Origin: Vibrio breoganii
Lineage (GTDB): Bacteria > Pseudomonadota > Gammaproteobacteria > Enterobacterales > Vibrionaceae
Direction: 5' to 3'
DNA length: 64,000 bases
Assembly: GCF_001677275.1 (NCBI RefSeq)
Contig: NZ_CP016179.1
Span: 62,001 to 126,000 of the forward strand
In this document: one piece after another, positions 34,284-42,345 of the stretch
How positions within the stretch are numbered: position 1 is the stretch's first letter
Layout of the letters: each line of letters opens with the position of its first letter
Made by a program: the position numbers and the translations under genes
Notes under the pieces: generated by a model
The model's input: the letters and a program-made list of their open reading frames with translations, nothing else
What the model was told of the DNA's origin: nothing
Database searches by the model: none

Positions 34284-34994
34284 ATGAAAAATGTAGTTCG
34301 TGTGTTGTTGTCTATTGTTGTGGTGTCCTTTGGGGCGACGGCGTCAGATTCGGTTCAGGTGTTGAATTTGGATATTGAATCGCAGCACCATCGTATTACC
34401 GGTATGGAAGATCGTATGGATGAGATTAATCGTGCGTTCCGTCAATCTGTTGCTGATGTAGGTGTGATAGGCCGAAAGGATTTAAAGGTGTTGTCGATTT
34501 CTGAGGAGAACTCGGTACCTTTGGAAGATTTGGTAGAGGATATTGATGCTGGAGTTGCGGCTGAAACTATTCAGGCTGAATTTGAGAGGCGAGAATTAGC
34601 ACAGCAGATAATGGACGGTAAGATTACGGTTAAGGATATTGAGCGTTTTGTCGTTTCTAATATGTATCCAGTCACCACTAAATTACAATCTAAGCGAGCG
34701 TTGTCTGATGTATTGTTATTTGATGAAGAGAAGAGTGCGATAGTTCCTGAGTCATTTGTGGTTATTGGTGTCGATGCATATTCATTGGATTGGTTGACGG
34801 TGAATATTGAGGAGGTGAAACGTTTAGGGACGTTGATATATGTTTCTCAGATTGACCGTCATGAGGATATGTTGGCATTAAGGCAGTTATTCCCGGGCTT
34901 TGATTTTGTGCCGGTGGATGTGTATGACTTAATGAAGATGTTGGGTGTTGATCATTATCCGGTTCTGGTTACAAAGGCTGGGGCTTTTCAGTAG
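34284..34994 (+). CDS. TIGR03765 (PFL_4695-like) ICE protein
   Basis: 236-aa exported protein with a signal peptide (cleavage near ATASD). The C-terminal half shows the family pattern FVVIGVDAYSLDWL...LRQLFPGFDFVPVDVYDLMKMLGVDHYPVLVTKAG. In other elements PFL_4695 is followed directly by the TraD coupling protein, but here accessory genes follow, so the module is broken at this point. Function unknown. Confidence 0.8.
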   Translation: MKNVVRVLLSIVVVSFGATASDSVQVLNLDIESQHHRITGMEDRMDEINRAFRQSVADVGVIGRKDLKVLSISEENSVPLEDLVEDIDAGVAAETIQAEFERRELAQQIMDGKITVKDIERFVVSNMYPVTTKLQSKRALSDVLLFDEEKSAIVPESFVVIGVDAYSLDWLTVNIEEVKRLGTLIYVSQIDRHEDMLALRQLFPGFDFVPVDVYDLMKMLGVDHYPVLVTKAGAFQ

Positions 34995-35000
34995 TCAAAA

Positions 35001-35031
35001 AAAAGCCAGATCTCAATATTCGAGGTCTGGC
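35001..35031. terminator. Bidirectional terminator after the second transfer operon
   Basis: AGCCAGATCTC-AATATTC-GAGGTCTGGCT stem preceded by AAAAAAA, so the T tract is on the - strand and best serves the gene at 35214. Confidence 0.75.
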
Positions 35032-35187
35032 TGGGTAATGACTAAATACTAAAGAGATAATACAAAAATTACATTAAGTTCAAATACTAAAAACACATAT
35101 GAGAGCAAAGAAAGGATAGGGTCTTTGCTTTCGGGGTGAAGCATAACCGATTTTTTCTTGTCGCAAATGGGGTGTAGTATTATTTGC

Positions 35188-35203
35188 GGGGTATCTCGCA
35201 AAG
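35188..35203 (-). promoter_or_regulatory. TTTGCGAGA-type repeated motif
   Basis: - strand CTTTGCGAGATACCCC. Unlike the other copies it has no - strand gene start just downstream, so its meaning here is unclear. Confidence 0.25.
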
Positions 35204-35213
35204 CTCTGCTGGT

Positions 35214-35555
35214 TTAGGGTTGCTTGTCGGTAATGGCGGGTTTTACTCTGTCAATATCGAAGTCCTCAGTACGCCAATTCCCTTGTTTGGTGCTGTTAAT
35301 AGTTATGTAGCAAATACCATTCTTTAATATCGTCAACGTGGCATTGTGTTCAACGATGCACTCTTTGATGAACTCTTTTACCTCGATTCCTATTTCTTTG
35401 ATTGATTGACTGTGCGTTAGGATGGCAAAGCTGTAGTCGATGGCATCTAGCAGAGCTTCTGTGAGCTCTAGCATTAAGATTGGCATGCAAGATTCATCTT
35501 CGGGATAAAAGTCCTCTGTGATGTTATAGATACTTAGTCTGAGGTTTCTGTGCAT
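35214..35555 (-). CDS. Unrecognised small soluble protein
   Basis: 113 aa, acidic, with a helical N-half (ALLDAIDYSFAILTHSQSIKEIGIEVKEFIKE) and a beta-like C-half. No family recognised. A - strand terminator lies beyond its stop at about 35001. Confidence 0.5.
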   Translation of the reverse strand: MHRNLRLSIYNITEDFYPEDESCMPILMLELTEALLDAIDYSFAILTHSQSIKEIGIEVKEFIKECIVEHNATLTILKNGICYITINSTKQGNWRTEDFDIDRVKPAITDKQP

Positions 35556-35660
35556 GTCGTTATGGTTGTGGTCGATGGTGATAACGATATGGTATGTCTG
35601 AATCCGGGGTGGTGGGAAAATTGGGTGGTGTTCTAGGATCGTGCTCGCAAAAAGAAGATG

Positions 35661-35732
35661 CCAAGCAAATAAGGGTTTAACCGGTCCCCTAAAAGACAGG
35701 CCGGTCTCAGACTGGTTAAACCCTTTGGCTTT
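35661..35732. repeat. Long imperfect inverted repeat / cruciform
   Basis: AAGGGTTTAACCGGTC (35671-35686) pairs with GACTGGTTAAACCCTT (35710-35725; one G-T pair). The outer GCCAA/TTGGC extends it. Inner CCGGT sequences allow alternative pairing. In a gene-free region. Confidence 0.65.
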
Positions 35733-36016
35733 GCATTAGATTTGCATCCACTAGTGTGAATAAAGAAAAATAAAAAACACGCTGATGAGGTAATTCTATT
35801 CTTTATGGGTGATGTATGGGAGGTTGGAATCTAACCTTGCATAGTTGCTTGTTTTGTCTTCCCTTTGTGTGCTTACACTCTCATTGGTGTGAATGGGTGG
35901 TAATGAATGGTTGGTGGTGGTTATGTGTGTATAAGATTGTGTTACCCACTGATAGCTAAAAAGTTACTAACAGGCGAGTGAGCTTCTTGGAAAATTCTCG
36001 GGGAGTATACGAAAAG

Positions 36017-36025
36017 TTATCCACA
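36017..36025 (+). promoter_or_regulatory. Perfect DnaA box
   Basis: TTATCCACA within a gene-free stretch (35556-36118). A single box is weak evidence for an origin. The rest of the stretch shows the inverted repeat at 35661 and no ORF. Confidence 0.4.
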
Positions 36026-36118
36026 CTAGCAGTAATTAGTGGCTCTACTCTTATTGAGGTGCAGTGTGCTTGGTGGGCTGTTTAGGTTCTTTTGTGGGTC
36101 GCTTAAAGGTGGTCATTT

Positions 36119-36247
36119 ATGAAACTGCGCTTTGCTTTTATCCCTAGAAGTGAAATATTTAGACTCTTTCGTGCTAACAGCACGCAATACAGCAAATGTG
36201 GGTGCAAACATACATTCCGGAGCGTCTTCGTTGGATTGTCCCTGTAA
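36119..36247 (+). CDS. Possible 42-aa small protein
   Basis: ATG preceded by AAAGGTGG; product MKLRFAFIPRSEIFRLFRAN with two Cys (CGC) and a basic character. No family. Supported only by the ribosome site and position 35 bp before the next gene. Confidence 0.3.
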   Translation: MKLRFAFIPRSEIFRLFRANSTQYSKCGCKHTFRSVFVGLSL

Positions 36248-36282
36248 GTTTAGATGGTGGTTATTTAAACGGAGGGTGAGTA

Positions 36283-36870
36283 ATGAAAATTGTTGGGGTG
36301 TTGGCGGGTTTGTCAGTTCTGTCGGTGGGTGGTGCGTATGCAATGGATTCGCATACAGGCCCGTTATTGCCGTTTGAGGGTGTTGTGCCACCAGCGATAA
36401 AGACTTTGTGTTCCGAGAAAGAGACGGTGTACTTTAACTGTGAGACAGGCCGTAAGACCATTATTTCGCTGTGTGGTGACTTGGGTGAGCGAGAGGGGGA
36501 GTTTGCGATTAATGAGCATGCTCCGTCATCTGATGCCTGGTTGCAGTATCGCTACGGTACTGTTGGTCATATCGAGTTGGCTTATCCGGAGGATAGGCGG
36601 TTGTCTGCTTTTGAGTCGGAGGAGCACTTTGCTCGCTATACATCGGCATTAACATCGGTGAGCTTTGATACTGGTGATGCGCAATACGATCTTATGGATT
36701 TGACGGTGCTTGAGGTTGAGCCCAATGAGCGATTTACCAACCTTGATGTGATTGATGGAAGAACCGGTGTGCAGGTAGAGTTTGCTTGTCGTGCTCCACG
36801 CGATGATATTGAATCGGAGCTTTATGATATGACGACAGCTGCGCGTGTTATTCATAGTGCGAGGCATTAG
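36283..36870 (+). CDS. Exported protein of unknown function
   Basis: 195 aa with a signal peptide (cleavage near GGAYAMD) and four to five cysteines (CSEK, NCETG, LCGD, ACRAP) suggesting disulfides in the periplasm. GGAGGGTGAG lies before the ATG. No family recognised. Codon usage agrees with its neighbours. Confidence 0.65.
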   Translation: MKIVGVLAGLSVLSVGGAYAMDSHTGPLLPFEGVVPPAIKTLCSEKETVYFNCETGRKTIISLCGDLGEREGEFAINEHAPSSDAWLQYRYGTVGHIELAYPEDRRLSAFESEEHFARYTSALTSVSFDTGDAQYDLMDLTVLEVEPNERFTNLDVIDGRTGVQVEFACRAPRDDIESELYDMTTAARVIHSARH

Positions 36871-36971
36871 CGTTTAGTGACTTTATTGTGCTTGTGGTGA
36901 TGGTGGTTCTAATGCGAGCATGTGCGCCGAATTTATAGTTTCAAATGAAATGTACGGTGTGCGGAGATTGA

Positions 36972-37400
36972 ATGCCAAGCGATAACAATGAAAACCTTCC
37001 AGCGTTCAAAGAATACTTGTTACTTAAGTTACTGCAGACCTCGTGTATTTTTGCCTTACTGGTGGTGGTTGTCTTCTGTAGTTATTACTTTGAGATTCAA
37101 TTGCTCATCGATGTTTGGTCGAAAAGTTTGTTGTTGATGTTAGCGACCATAATGACCGGTATGGTGATGAAAGAGCCTGGTGTGGGTGAAGTCCCTGTGA
37201 CTTACTTGTTTGGTCTGTCGTTGTTTCTGGCGACACCTTTCTTTGCGGTAGCTTGGGGTTTGTATCGAAATTTTGTTTTGCCGACTGATGGGGATATGGA
37301 AGTTACGATGGGCTCGCTCTCTCTGGGCGTTTTTGTGTGTCTAATGATTGTGATATTTGGTCGTAAGTTGGGAAGTGAGCTTTGTCGTTCCAATGCGTGA
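36972..37400 (+). CDS. Four-helix membrane protein
   Basis: 142 aa with four transmembrane helices (about residues 25-45, 50-70, 75-95, 112-130) and a polar N-terminus. No family recognised. Confidence 0.6.
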   Translation: MPSDNNENLPAFKEYLLLKLLQTSCIFALLVVVVFCSYYFEIQLLIDVWSKSLLLMLATIMTGMVMKEPGVGEVPVTYLFGLSLFLATPFFAVAWGLYRNFVLPTDGDMEVTMGSLSLGVFVCLMIVIFGRKLGSELCRSNA

Positions 37401-37401
37401 T

Positions 37402-37450
37402 TTAAGTGGAGGGTTATACGGCTTATAGGCGGTATAGGTAACCACTTAAT
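37402..37450. terminator. Nested inverted repeat between convergent genes
   Basis: TTAAGTGG...CCACTTAA encloses an imperfect GGTTA/TAACC-type inner stem. No T tract, but it lies between convergent genes. Confidence 0.45.
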
Positions 37451-37469
37451 GTTTGAGTTACTATCTTCC

Positions 37470-38102
37470 CTATTGTGTTTGGGTTGATGTAATTTGGTCC
37501 TTCTGAGCGGCTTTTATCATTTTTTCCTGCACAAGTTTAATTCCTTGAGGGGATATGCCGTGAGGTTTACGGCGCTCATCGTGAATGAGTCGTTTAATGG
37601 CTTCATCGATGGGCCAGAGTCGCTGTTCTATGTCTGCTGATTGTGAGGGAGTGAGTCTAAGTCCAAAGCTATACTCATCAAGTGCTTGTTTGAATGCTTC
37701 GTGATAGCCAAGCTTTGAGATTGGAAAGCCTATCAGTTCGTCGCGTCCATTGGGGTTGTATTGATAAATGCGCCACTGTGGTGAGTAGCATACTTGCTCT
37801 TCCCCGTTCTTATTGATGCCTACTTTGCGATGTAGGTATAGCGTAAAGTTAGTTGCAAGCGCTGAACGCGATTTGGTTGTGGTCGGTTTGGTGAGTTTTC
37901 TTGCGACTCGGTTATCGGCTTCTTGTTGAATGAGTGACTGATTCAATGTTTCGGCTTTTTGCAGGATTTCCATTTCAGATAAATCAGGCATCTTCGAGAA
38001 CAGCATTCGCTTATAGTGTTTCTTTCCCGCAGCGGCCGATACAATGATGTTAAATCCTCGTAGTTTCTTGGTTCTGGCACAGATGATGTCGTAAATCGCC
38101 AT
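37470..38102 (-). CDS. Unrecognised protein, possibly DNA-binding
   Basis: 210 aa, basic, soluble. A central segment (SPQWRIYQYNPNGRDELIGFPISKLGYHEAFKQAL) resembles the three-strand-plus-helix AP2/integrase-type DNA-binding fold, but this is only a pattern impression. The C-terminus is helical and lysine-rich. Confidence 0.5.
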   Translation of the reverse strand: MAIYDIICARTKKLRGFNIIVSAAAGKKHYKRMLFSKMPDLSEMEILQKAETLNQSLIQQEADNRVARKLTKPTTTKSRSALATNFTLYLHRKVGINKNGEEQVCYSPQWRIYQYNPNGRDELIGFPISKLGYHEAFKQALDEYSFGLRLTPSQSADIEQRLWPIDEAIKRLIHDERRKPHGISPQGIKLVQEKMIKAAQKDQITSTQTQ

Positions 38103-38239
38103 GTCTTGATTGTGTCTCTGTTATTAATGGTGATCGTTGAGTGGTACTGCTTAACAGCCAAGTTCAATCTGCATAGCTGACATTAGTTTTCGGAAAGTCC
38201 GGCTTCATTCTAATCAATCTTGCTCAAACTATCTTTGCG

Positions 38240-38587
38240 TTAATGCCCAAAACGATTCTTGCCGTCCGTGCCTTTGATGAATCCAAGGTAGATGGTCATG
38301 CCAATGGAGCCTGCATAAGGTACAAGGTTGAGTGCACACCACCAGCCATTCTTATCCAGATCATGCAGTCGTCTTACTTGGGTTGCTACTGACCACCAGA
38401 CCATAGCTATGAGGATGGTTAGGGCGATGATGCCTGGAGCTGAATCAAGACCGTACGATGCGAATGAGTGGGCTTCGTGCATATTCTTAAATATCAGTCG
38501 CAAGGCTATGATGATACTTATATTGAACGTGACCATTATCCAGTAGTGAAGTCTTGGTGCGCGTCCTGAGAAAGAGAAGATTTTCAT
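38240..38587 (-). CDS. DUF805 (YhaH-like) membrane protein
   Basis: 115 aa with three transmembrane helices and the DUF805 hallmarks FSFSGRAPRLHYW near the N-terminus, VRRLHDLDKNGWW in the middle and FIKGTDGKNRFG at the C-terminus. Inner-membrane protein of unknown function, common in Proteobacteria. Confidence 0.9.
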   Translation of the reverse strand: MKIFSFSGRAPRLHYWIMVTFNISIIIALRLIFKNMHEAHSFASYGLDSAPGIIALTILIAMVWWSVATQVRRLHDLDKNGWWCALNLVPYAGSIGMTIYLGFIKGTDGKNRFGH

Positions 38588-38756
38588 TATAAGTGTCCGT
38601 TATTTCATGGTGTGAGGTTTCATTCTACTGCGAGAAAATCATCTAGTGCTTCACGAAATCTAAAGTTTCAAAATGCCGTAACTCACGGTAATAACTCTTT
38701 GGTAGTTAAAGAATGCCGACACGCGCCAGAACTAATCCTGTTTCTCATACCGATAG

Positions 38757-38803
38757 ACGTAAAGCAATTCTGCTTACGTTAAAAACTACTGATAGGTAGT
38801 TAA
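38757..38803 (+). promoter_or_regulatory. Two adjacent leader hairpins upstream of the lipoprotein gene
   Basis: ACGTAA(A)GCA-ATTC-TGCTTACGT, then AACTAC-TGATAG-GTAGTT, whose 3' arm abuts the SD AAGG. Could gate translation of the 38814 gene. Confidence 0.35.
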
Positions 38804-38813
38804 GGATGATGAA

Positions 38814-39317
38814 ATGAAAAATATGAAAAACACTCTAAATCTTATTCTGGTTGGTCTGTTCTCTGTCCTATTAATGGGATGCGCCACCAGCAACTCTTCT
38901 AGCAAGTTAGATGGTCGTATGGTGACAACGTTAAAGCTGACACCTGAGTTAGTGAATGATGATGGGGTGATTGTTATCCCTATGAATTCTCAACTCTTAA
39001 GTGAGATGGGTGTGGAGTTCGCTTTTATGGAAGATTATTTCGTGAGTCCATATGATGCGGATCGAGTTGAAGGTTTGACGCCTGAGCAAATCGTGGATAT
39101 TTATGCGATGAGCTGGGATGTGACAGGCTTGCATAATAATTATGTAGTTCGTATCGAGCTGAGTTCTGAAGAAGTGTCAGAGTTTCTTGATGGGCGCCAT
39201 GAGGTGTTCATTTGGTACCATGCTGTTGATGCGGTCATGGTCGGGCATAACCAAGTTAAGGTTGTGGATGTTCGCGATGGTCGAGAGCCTTTGGCTTCTG
39301 TCTATCGTCGTAACTAA
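38814..39317 (+). CDS. Lipoprotein of unknown function
   Basis: 167 aa with a lipobox (LLMGC, Cys near residue 23). The mature part is acidic and contains NSQLLSEMGVEFAFMEDYF. No family recognised. ATG 38814 and ATG 38820 are both possible. Preceded by a leader with hairpins, followed by a strong terminator. Confidence 0.65.
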   Translation: MKNMKNTLNLILVGLFSVLLMGCATSNSSSKLDGRMVTTLKLTPELVNDDGVIVIPMNSQLLSEMGVEFAFMEDYFVSPYDADRVEGLTPEQIVDIYAMSWDVTGLHNNYVVRIELSSEEVSEFLDGRHEVFIWYHAVDAVMVGHNQVKVVDVRDGREPLASVYRRN

Positions 39318-39322
39318 CTAAT

Positions 39323-39358
39323 AACGGACTTCTCTTTTTTGAGGAGTCCGTTTTTTTT
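39323..39358 (+). terminator. Terminator after the lipoprotein gene
   Basis: AACGGACTTCTC/GAGGAGTCCGTT hairpin with T8. Confidence 0.92.
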
Positions 39359-39371
39359 GGTATTTGGTGGG

Positions 39372-41645
39372 TTAGAAAGGACAGTTTTGAAACTCTGAGG
39401 GATCTTTTATAGTTGGTTCTAGAGGTTCTAGAGGTTCTAGAGGTTCTAGAGGTTCTTGTGTTGGTGTGTTTTCAGTAAGGTAGGCTGGTGGCTCGCACTC
39501 TATAGAGAACGAATCATACTTCAGCATCATTTCTAGATCGCATTCGTCTGAGGGTTCTCTGTATGAATTCAGTAGTGAGTCGATTTCTTCCTTAGCAGTA
39601 TGAGTAAACTCGTCGCATTGATCTGCGTAGTACGGTTCGTATTGATTCGTCTCTTCTGATGATTCTATGTAGGACTCCATTAGTGAGTTAATTTCTTCTT
39701 CTTCCATCGGTGCGGTGTCGATAGCTGACGCTACATGGTAATCCTCGTATTGCTTCAATATGGCTTGGTAATAAGGGTCGTGAAGCATGCCTAAGAGCGC
39801 GTTTGCTATCTCATTGTGTCCAGCTGGCGTGTCACCATTTCTATAGCCACGGTGCTCACGGATCTGAAATTGGAGTAGGTCTTTGTATTGGCCGTCTCTC
39901 GCTATATGAATAGAAGATCTTTCGTCTTTTGAGTGGTCGTTGGTTTTAATGCTTAGAATGAAGTCACCGTGTTTAGAGTGCCTTGTACGGGAGGCGATGC
40001 AGTGTCGCATTTCAGAGCCCTCACGCTTAATATCTGTTGCTATGTGTAATTCAGTCACCACGCCGTTATCGAGGGTGCTGTTTAGGTGCTCGGTGATCTC
40101 CGTTAGTCTTGCTTCACGGTCGTGCTTGGATAGAAAATACGCGCTATAGAGGGCGAGTTTACCTAGTAATTTCTTGGTGACTTCTAGGTTGTCGATATTG
40201 TCCATTAGTGGGATTTGATAAATGTGTAGGGTTCCCTGTGGTATTCCGTGTTTCCTATCCATATATCGTGGAGCGGTATAGTAGTATTCGAACATTTCAG
40301 GCATGTGACTGTCTATCCAGCCTAAGGTTTTTGCGATGGGCGCCAGTGTCTTTTGTTGGCTCTTGAGTGCGGTGTGTATCACAAAGCCTAGTTCACGGTG
40401 GCTTCGTAATAGTTTGTTTAACTTTATTAGGTTTTTGGGGTTGTTTCGCTTGCAGTTGTCGATACCGGAAATCGTCTGCACTTCAGTGAGTGAAAGTCCG
40501 CTGTCGGCATAGCGTAAGTACGTGGTTAGATTAGCACTGTTGAGCATGTGTATGGCTTGATAAAACCCATTGGCTGTTCTGTTGGTGCGTGTCCACCAGC
40601 GAAAGAGAGTAATTGATTGCTCTCTTAATGTGATGTCTGTTTCTAGCGTGTAGTAACAGTATGTGGCTTTTCTAATGTAAACAGATTGGGTAATGCGGGG
40701 TGGATTGGTGCGTTCTTTTAGAGGTTTCCAAGTCTCAATATGTTCGTGCAATTTAGTGTCGTGTAGGCCGATAGGGTAGGCGTTAATAGCGGTCTTGATT
40801 CTAATACCGGTGCTTAGGTAAATGTCATTCTTGATGTTATCAAATCGACGCTTATAGGTGTGAGAGAGTAGCCAGCCTGATACATAGTGGGTTATTTCAT
40901 CTGGGTGATGAAAGTCGGCAAGGCCGTGTTGCTTGATGATCTGAGTAAACCGTATGGCTTCGATGGTATTCATTACGCTGTTTTTGTCGATGGGTAGATT
41001 AAGGTTTTTGCTTTTTTCAAACAGGCGTGTGATTGAGTGTGTGGCTGTCTCATAGTTTATTACTTTCAATACAGGTCGGTACAAGAAGCTTAAAAAATCC
41101 TGTGAGTAGTGAATCCGGCCTTTGCAGAGTGCTACTTGGGTTACATTGATGTCGAATGCTTTGATGATGGAGTCAGCGGAGTTGAAGGGTTCATTTATCC
41201 CGTCTTCGTACTTTGGGTTGTGCAGGAAGTAGGTCACAAAGTTCAATTTGCCCTTGGTGGCGCTGTTGGTGATGTGGTAACCGTTTTTTGTGATCACATT
41301 GCGTGAGCCAAAGCTTGCTTCTTCGCACTCATAGTCGAACCCTGAGATTCTAGATTGTTTGAAGTTTGGTTCGGTTGGTTGTTCAAAACAATTACTCGAT
41401 GACCGTGTTTCACTAAGAAAGATGTCCAAGTCTTTGTAGCGGTAAGGGATAGGTAATCCAAGTGCTTCAAAAACGGCGCTGGCCACTGCGCCACCAGCGA
41501 CTACGGTAGTAGTAGAGAATACGTCTTTATTGTTCTTGAGTACCTCGCAAATCTCTTTCTCATAATTGGGAAATTCACGTTCTATGATGATCATTACCTT
41601 ATCAGCAAATTCAATGCTGGTTATGTCTTTCTTGAAGTCTTGCAT
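39372..41645 (-). CDS. Nucleotidyltransferase-like and PcfJ-like large protein
   Basis: 757 aa. The N-terminus (VAGGAVASAVFEALGLP, then YKDLDIFL, residues 51-85) has the GG and DxDxF pattern of the nucleotidyltransferase fold. Near residues 555-625 the segment EMRHCIASRTRHSKHGDFILSI followed by LLQFQIREHRGYRN matches PcfJ-like domains of plasmids and phages. The C-terminus is acidic and ends in an EPL repeat coded by a 9-bp tandem repeat. Function unknown. The GCTTTAGCGAA motif lies 51 bp upstream. Confidence 0.6.
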   Translation of the reverse strand: MQDFKKDITSIEFADKVMIIIEREFPNYEKEICEVLKNNKDVFSTTTVVAGGAVASAVFEALGLPIPYRYKDLDIFLSETRSSSNCFEQPTEPNFKQSRISGFDYECEEASFGSRNVITKNGYHITNSATKGKLNFVTYFLHNPKYEDGINEPFNSADSIIKAFDINVTQVALCKGRIHYSQDFLSFLYRPVLKVINYETATHSITRLFEKSKNLNLPIDKNSVMNTIEAIRFTQIIKQHGLADFHHPDEITHYVSGWLLSHTYKRRFDNIKNDIYLSTGIRIKTAINAYPIGLHDTKLHEHIETWKPLKERTNPPRITQSVYIRKATYCYYTLETDITLREQSITLFRWWTRTNRTANGFYQAIHMLNSANLTTYLRYADSGLSLTEVQTISGIDNCKRNNPKNLIKLNKLLRSHRELGFVIHTALKSQQKTLAPIAKTLGWIDSHMPEMFEYYYTAPRYMDRKHGIPQGTLHIYQIPLMDNIDNLEVTKKLLGKLALYSAYFLSKHDREARLTEITEHLNSTLDNGVVTELHIATDIKREGSEMRHCIASRTRHSKHGDFILSIKTNDHSKDERSSIHIARDGQYKDLLQFQIREHRGYRNGDTPAGHNEIANALLGMLHDPYYQAILKQYEDYHVASAIDTAPMEEEEINSLMESYIESSEETNQYEPYYADQCDEFTHTAKEEIDSLLNSYREPSDECDLEMMLKYDSFSIECEPPAYLTENTPTQEPLEPLEPLEPLEPTIKDPSEFQNCPF
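39415..39456 (-). repeat. 9-bp tandem repeat coding for EPL repeats
   Basis: GGTTCTAGA x4 plus GGTTCT, identical copies, in frame in the 39372 gene. Perfect identity implies recent or ongoing slippage that would alter protein length in steps of three residues. Confidence 0.9.
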
Positions 41646-41695
41646 GCTTGTGTTCCAAACGGTTAAACATCTGTCTATTTTCCTATGGGGTGGTC

Positions 41696-41706
41696 TTCGC
41701 TAAAGC
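41696..41706 (-). promoter_or_regulatory. GCTTTAGCGAA upstream motif (copy 1)
   Basis: - strand GCTTTAGCGAA, 51 bp before the start of the 39372-41645 gene. Same motif at 55830 and 60935 at 57-59 bp from - strand starts. Confidence 0.4.
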
Positions 41707-41723
41707 GGGGTGACTGTGGGATT

Positions 41724-41757
41724 GATAGTGAGCAGTGTGATAGTAAGCGGTGTGATA
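41724..41757. repeat. 15-bp tandem direct repeat
   Basis: GATAGTGAGCAGTGT, GATAGTAAGCGGTGT, GATA: 2.3 copies in the divergent intergenic region 41646-42067. May be a regulator site. The rest of this 420-bp region shows no gene. Confidence 0.5.
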
Positions 41758-42067
41758 CTTTGCGTTATGACCGGATTTTATTGGTATAGGGGTAAGGTTT
41801 CCTTGGGGTTAAGCGCGACAAATAAAACACAAGATAGGGTGAGGCGAAATAAGCTAGGGAATACCGACAAGTAATCAGAGGTGTAAGTTGCCGAAGAATA
41901 GATACCGGAAGTCACCAAAACCAATCAGGGTTACTGTTTTCGGAAATCGCGAGAAGTAAGCAGAGAGTGTGGGGTGTGATATTAGATGAAGTGAATCACC
42001 TTCTACTTATTAAGGTTGCTTTGTTGGGGTGCTTGCTTATGAAATCATGTTTGGAGGGTCGATATTA

Positions 42068-42280
42068 ATGCGAACATTAACAGTAAAGGATGCAGAGGGT
42101 AATTTTGGTGAGTTACTTCTTAGTGCTCAACATGAACCTATCAAGATCAGCAAAAGCGGCGAAGGTGTTGCGGTGGTTATGTCTGTTCATGATTATGAGG
42201 AGTTAGAGGCGATGAAGGCTGATTACCTTCAGTATTGCTTCGAGGCTGCAAAGCGAGATTTAACTCAAGGAAATCTTTAA
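42068..42280 (+). CDS. Phd/YefM-type antitoxin, orphan
   Basis: 70 aa. RTLTVKDAEGNFGELL, KISKSGEGVAVVMSVHDYEEL is the Phd fold: an N-terminal DNA-binding dimer and a C-terminal toxin-binding tail. ATG 42068 chosen for GGAGGG 10 bp upstream. No Doc/RelE toxin is adjacent; the next genes run in the opposite direction. Confidence 0.85.
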   Translation: MRTLTVKDAEGNFGELLLSAQHEPIKISKSGEGVAVVMSVHDYEELEAMKADYLQYCFEAAKRDLTQGNL

Positions 42281-42294
42281 CTATTAATGAGGTC

Positions 42295-42331
42295 TAAAAA
42301 AGCCCGTATTGCAAAGGCAAATACGGGCTAA
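42295..42331. terminator. Bidirectional terminator between convergent genes
   Basis: AGCCCGTATT...AATACGGGCT, with an A6 run on the left that is a T run for the - strand gene at 42346. Confidence 0.9.
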
Positions 42332-42345
42332 TAAGGGAAAGTAGT

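Noticed and set aside
39415..39456. Possible CRISPR or iteron array
   Set aside because: Units are 9 bp without spacers and lie in frame inside a coding region.
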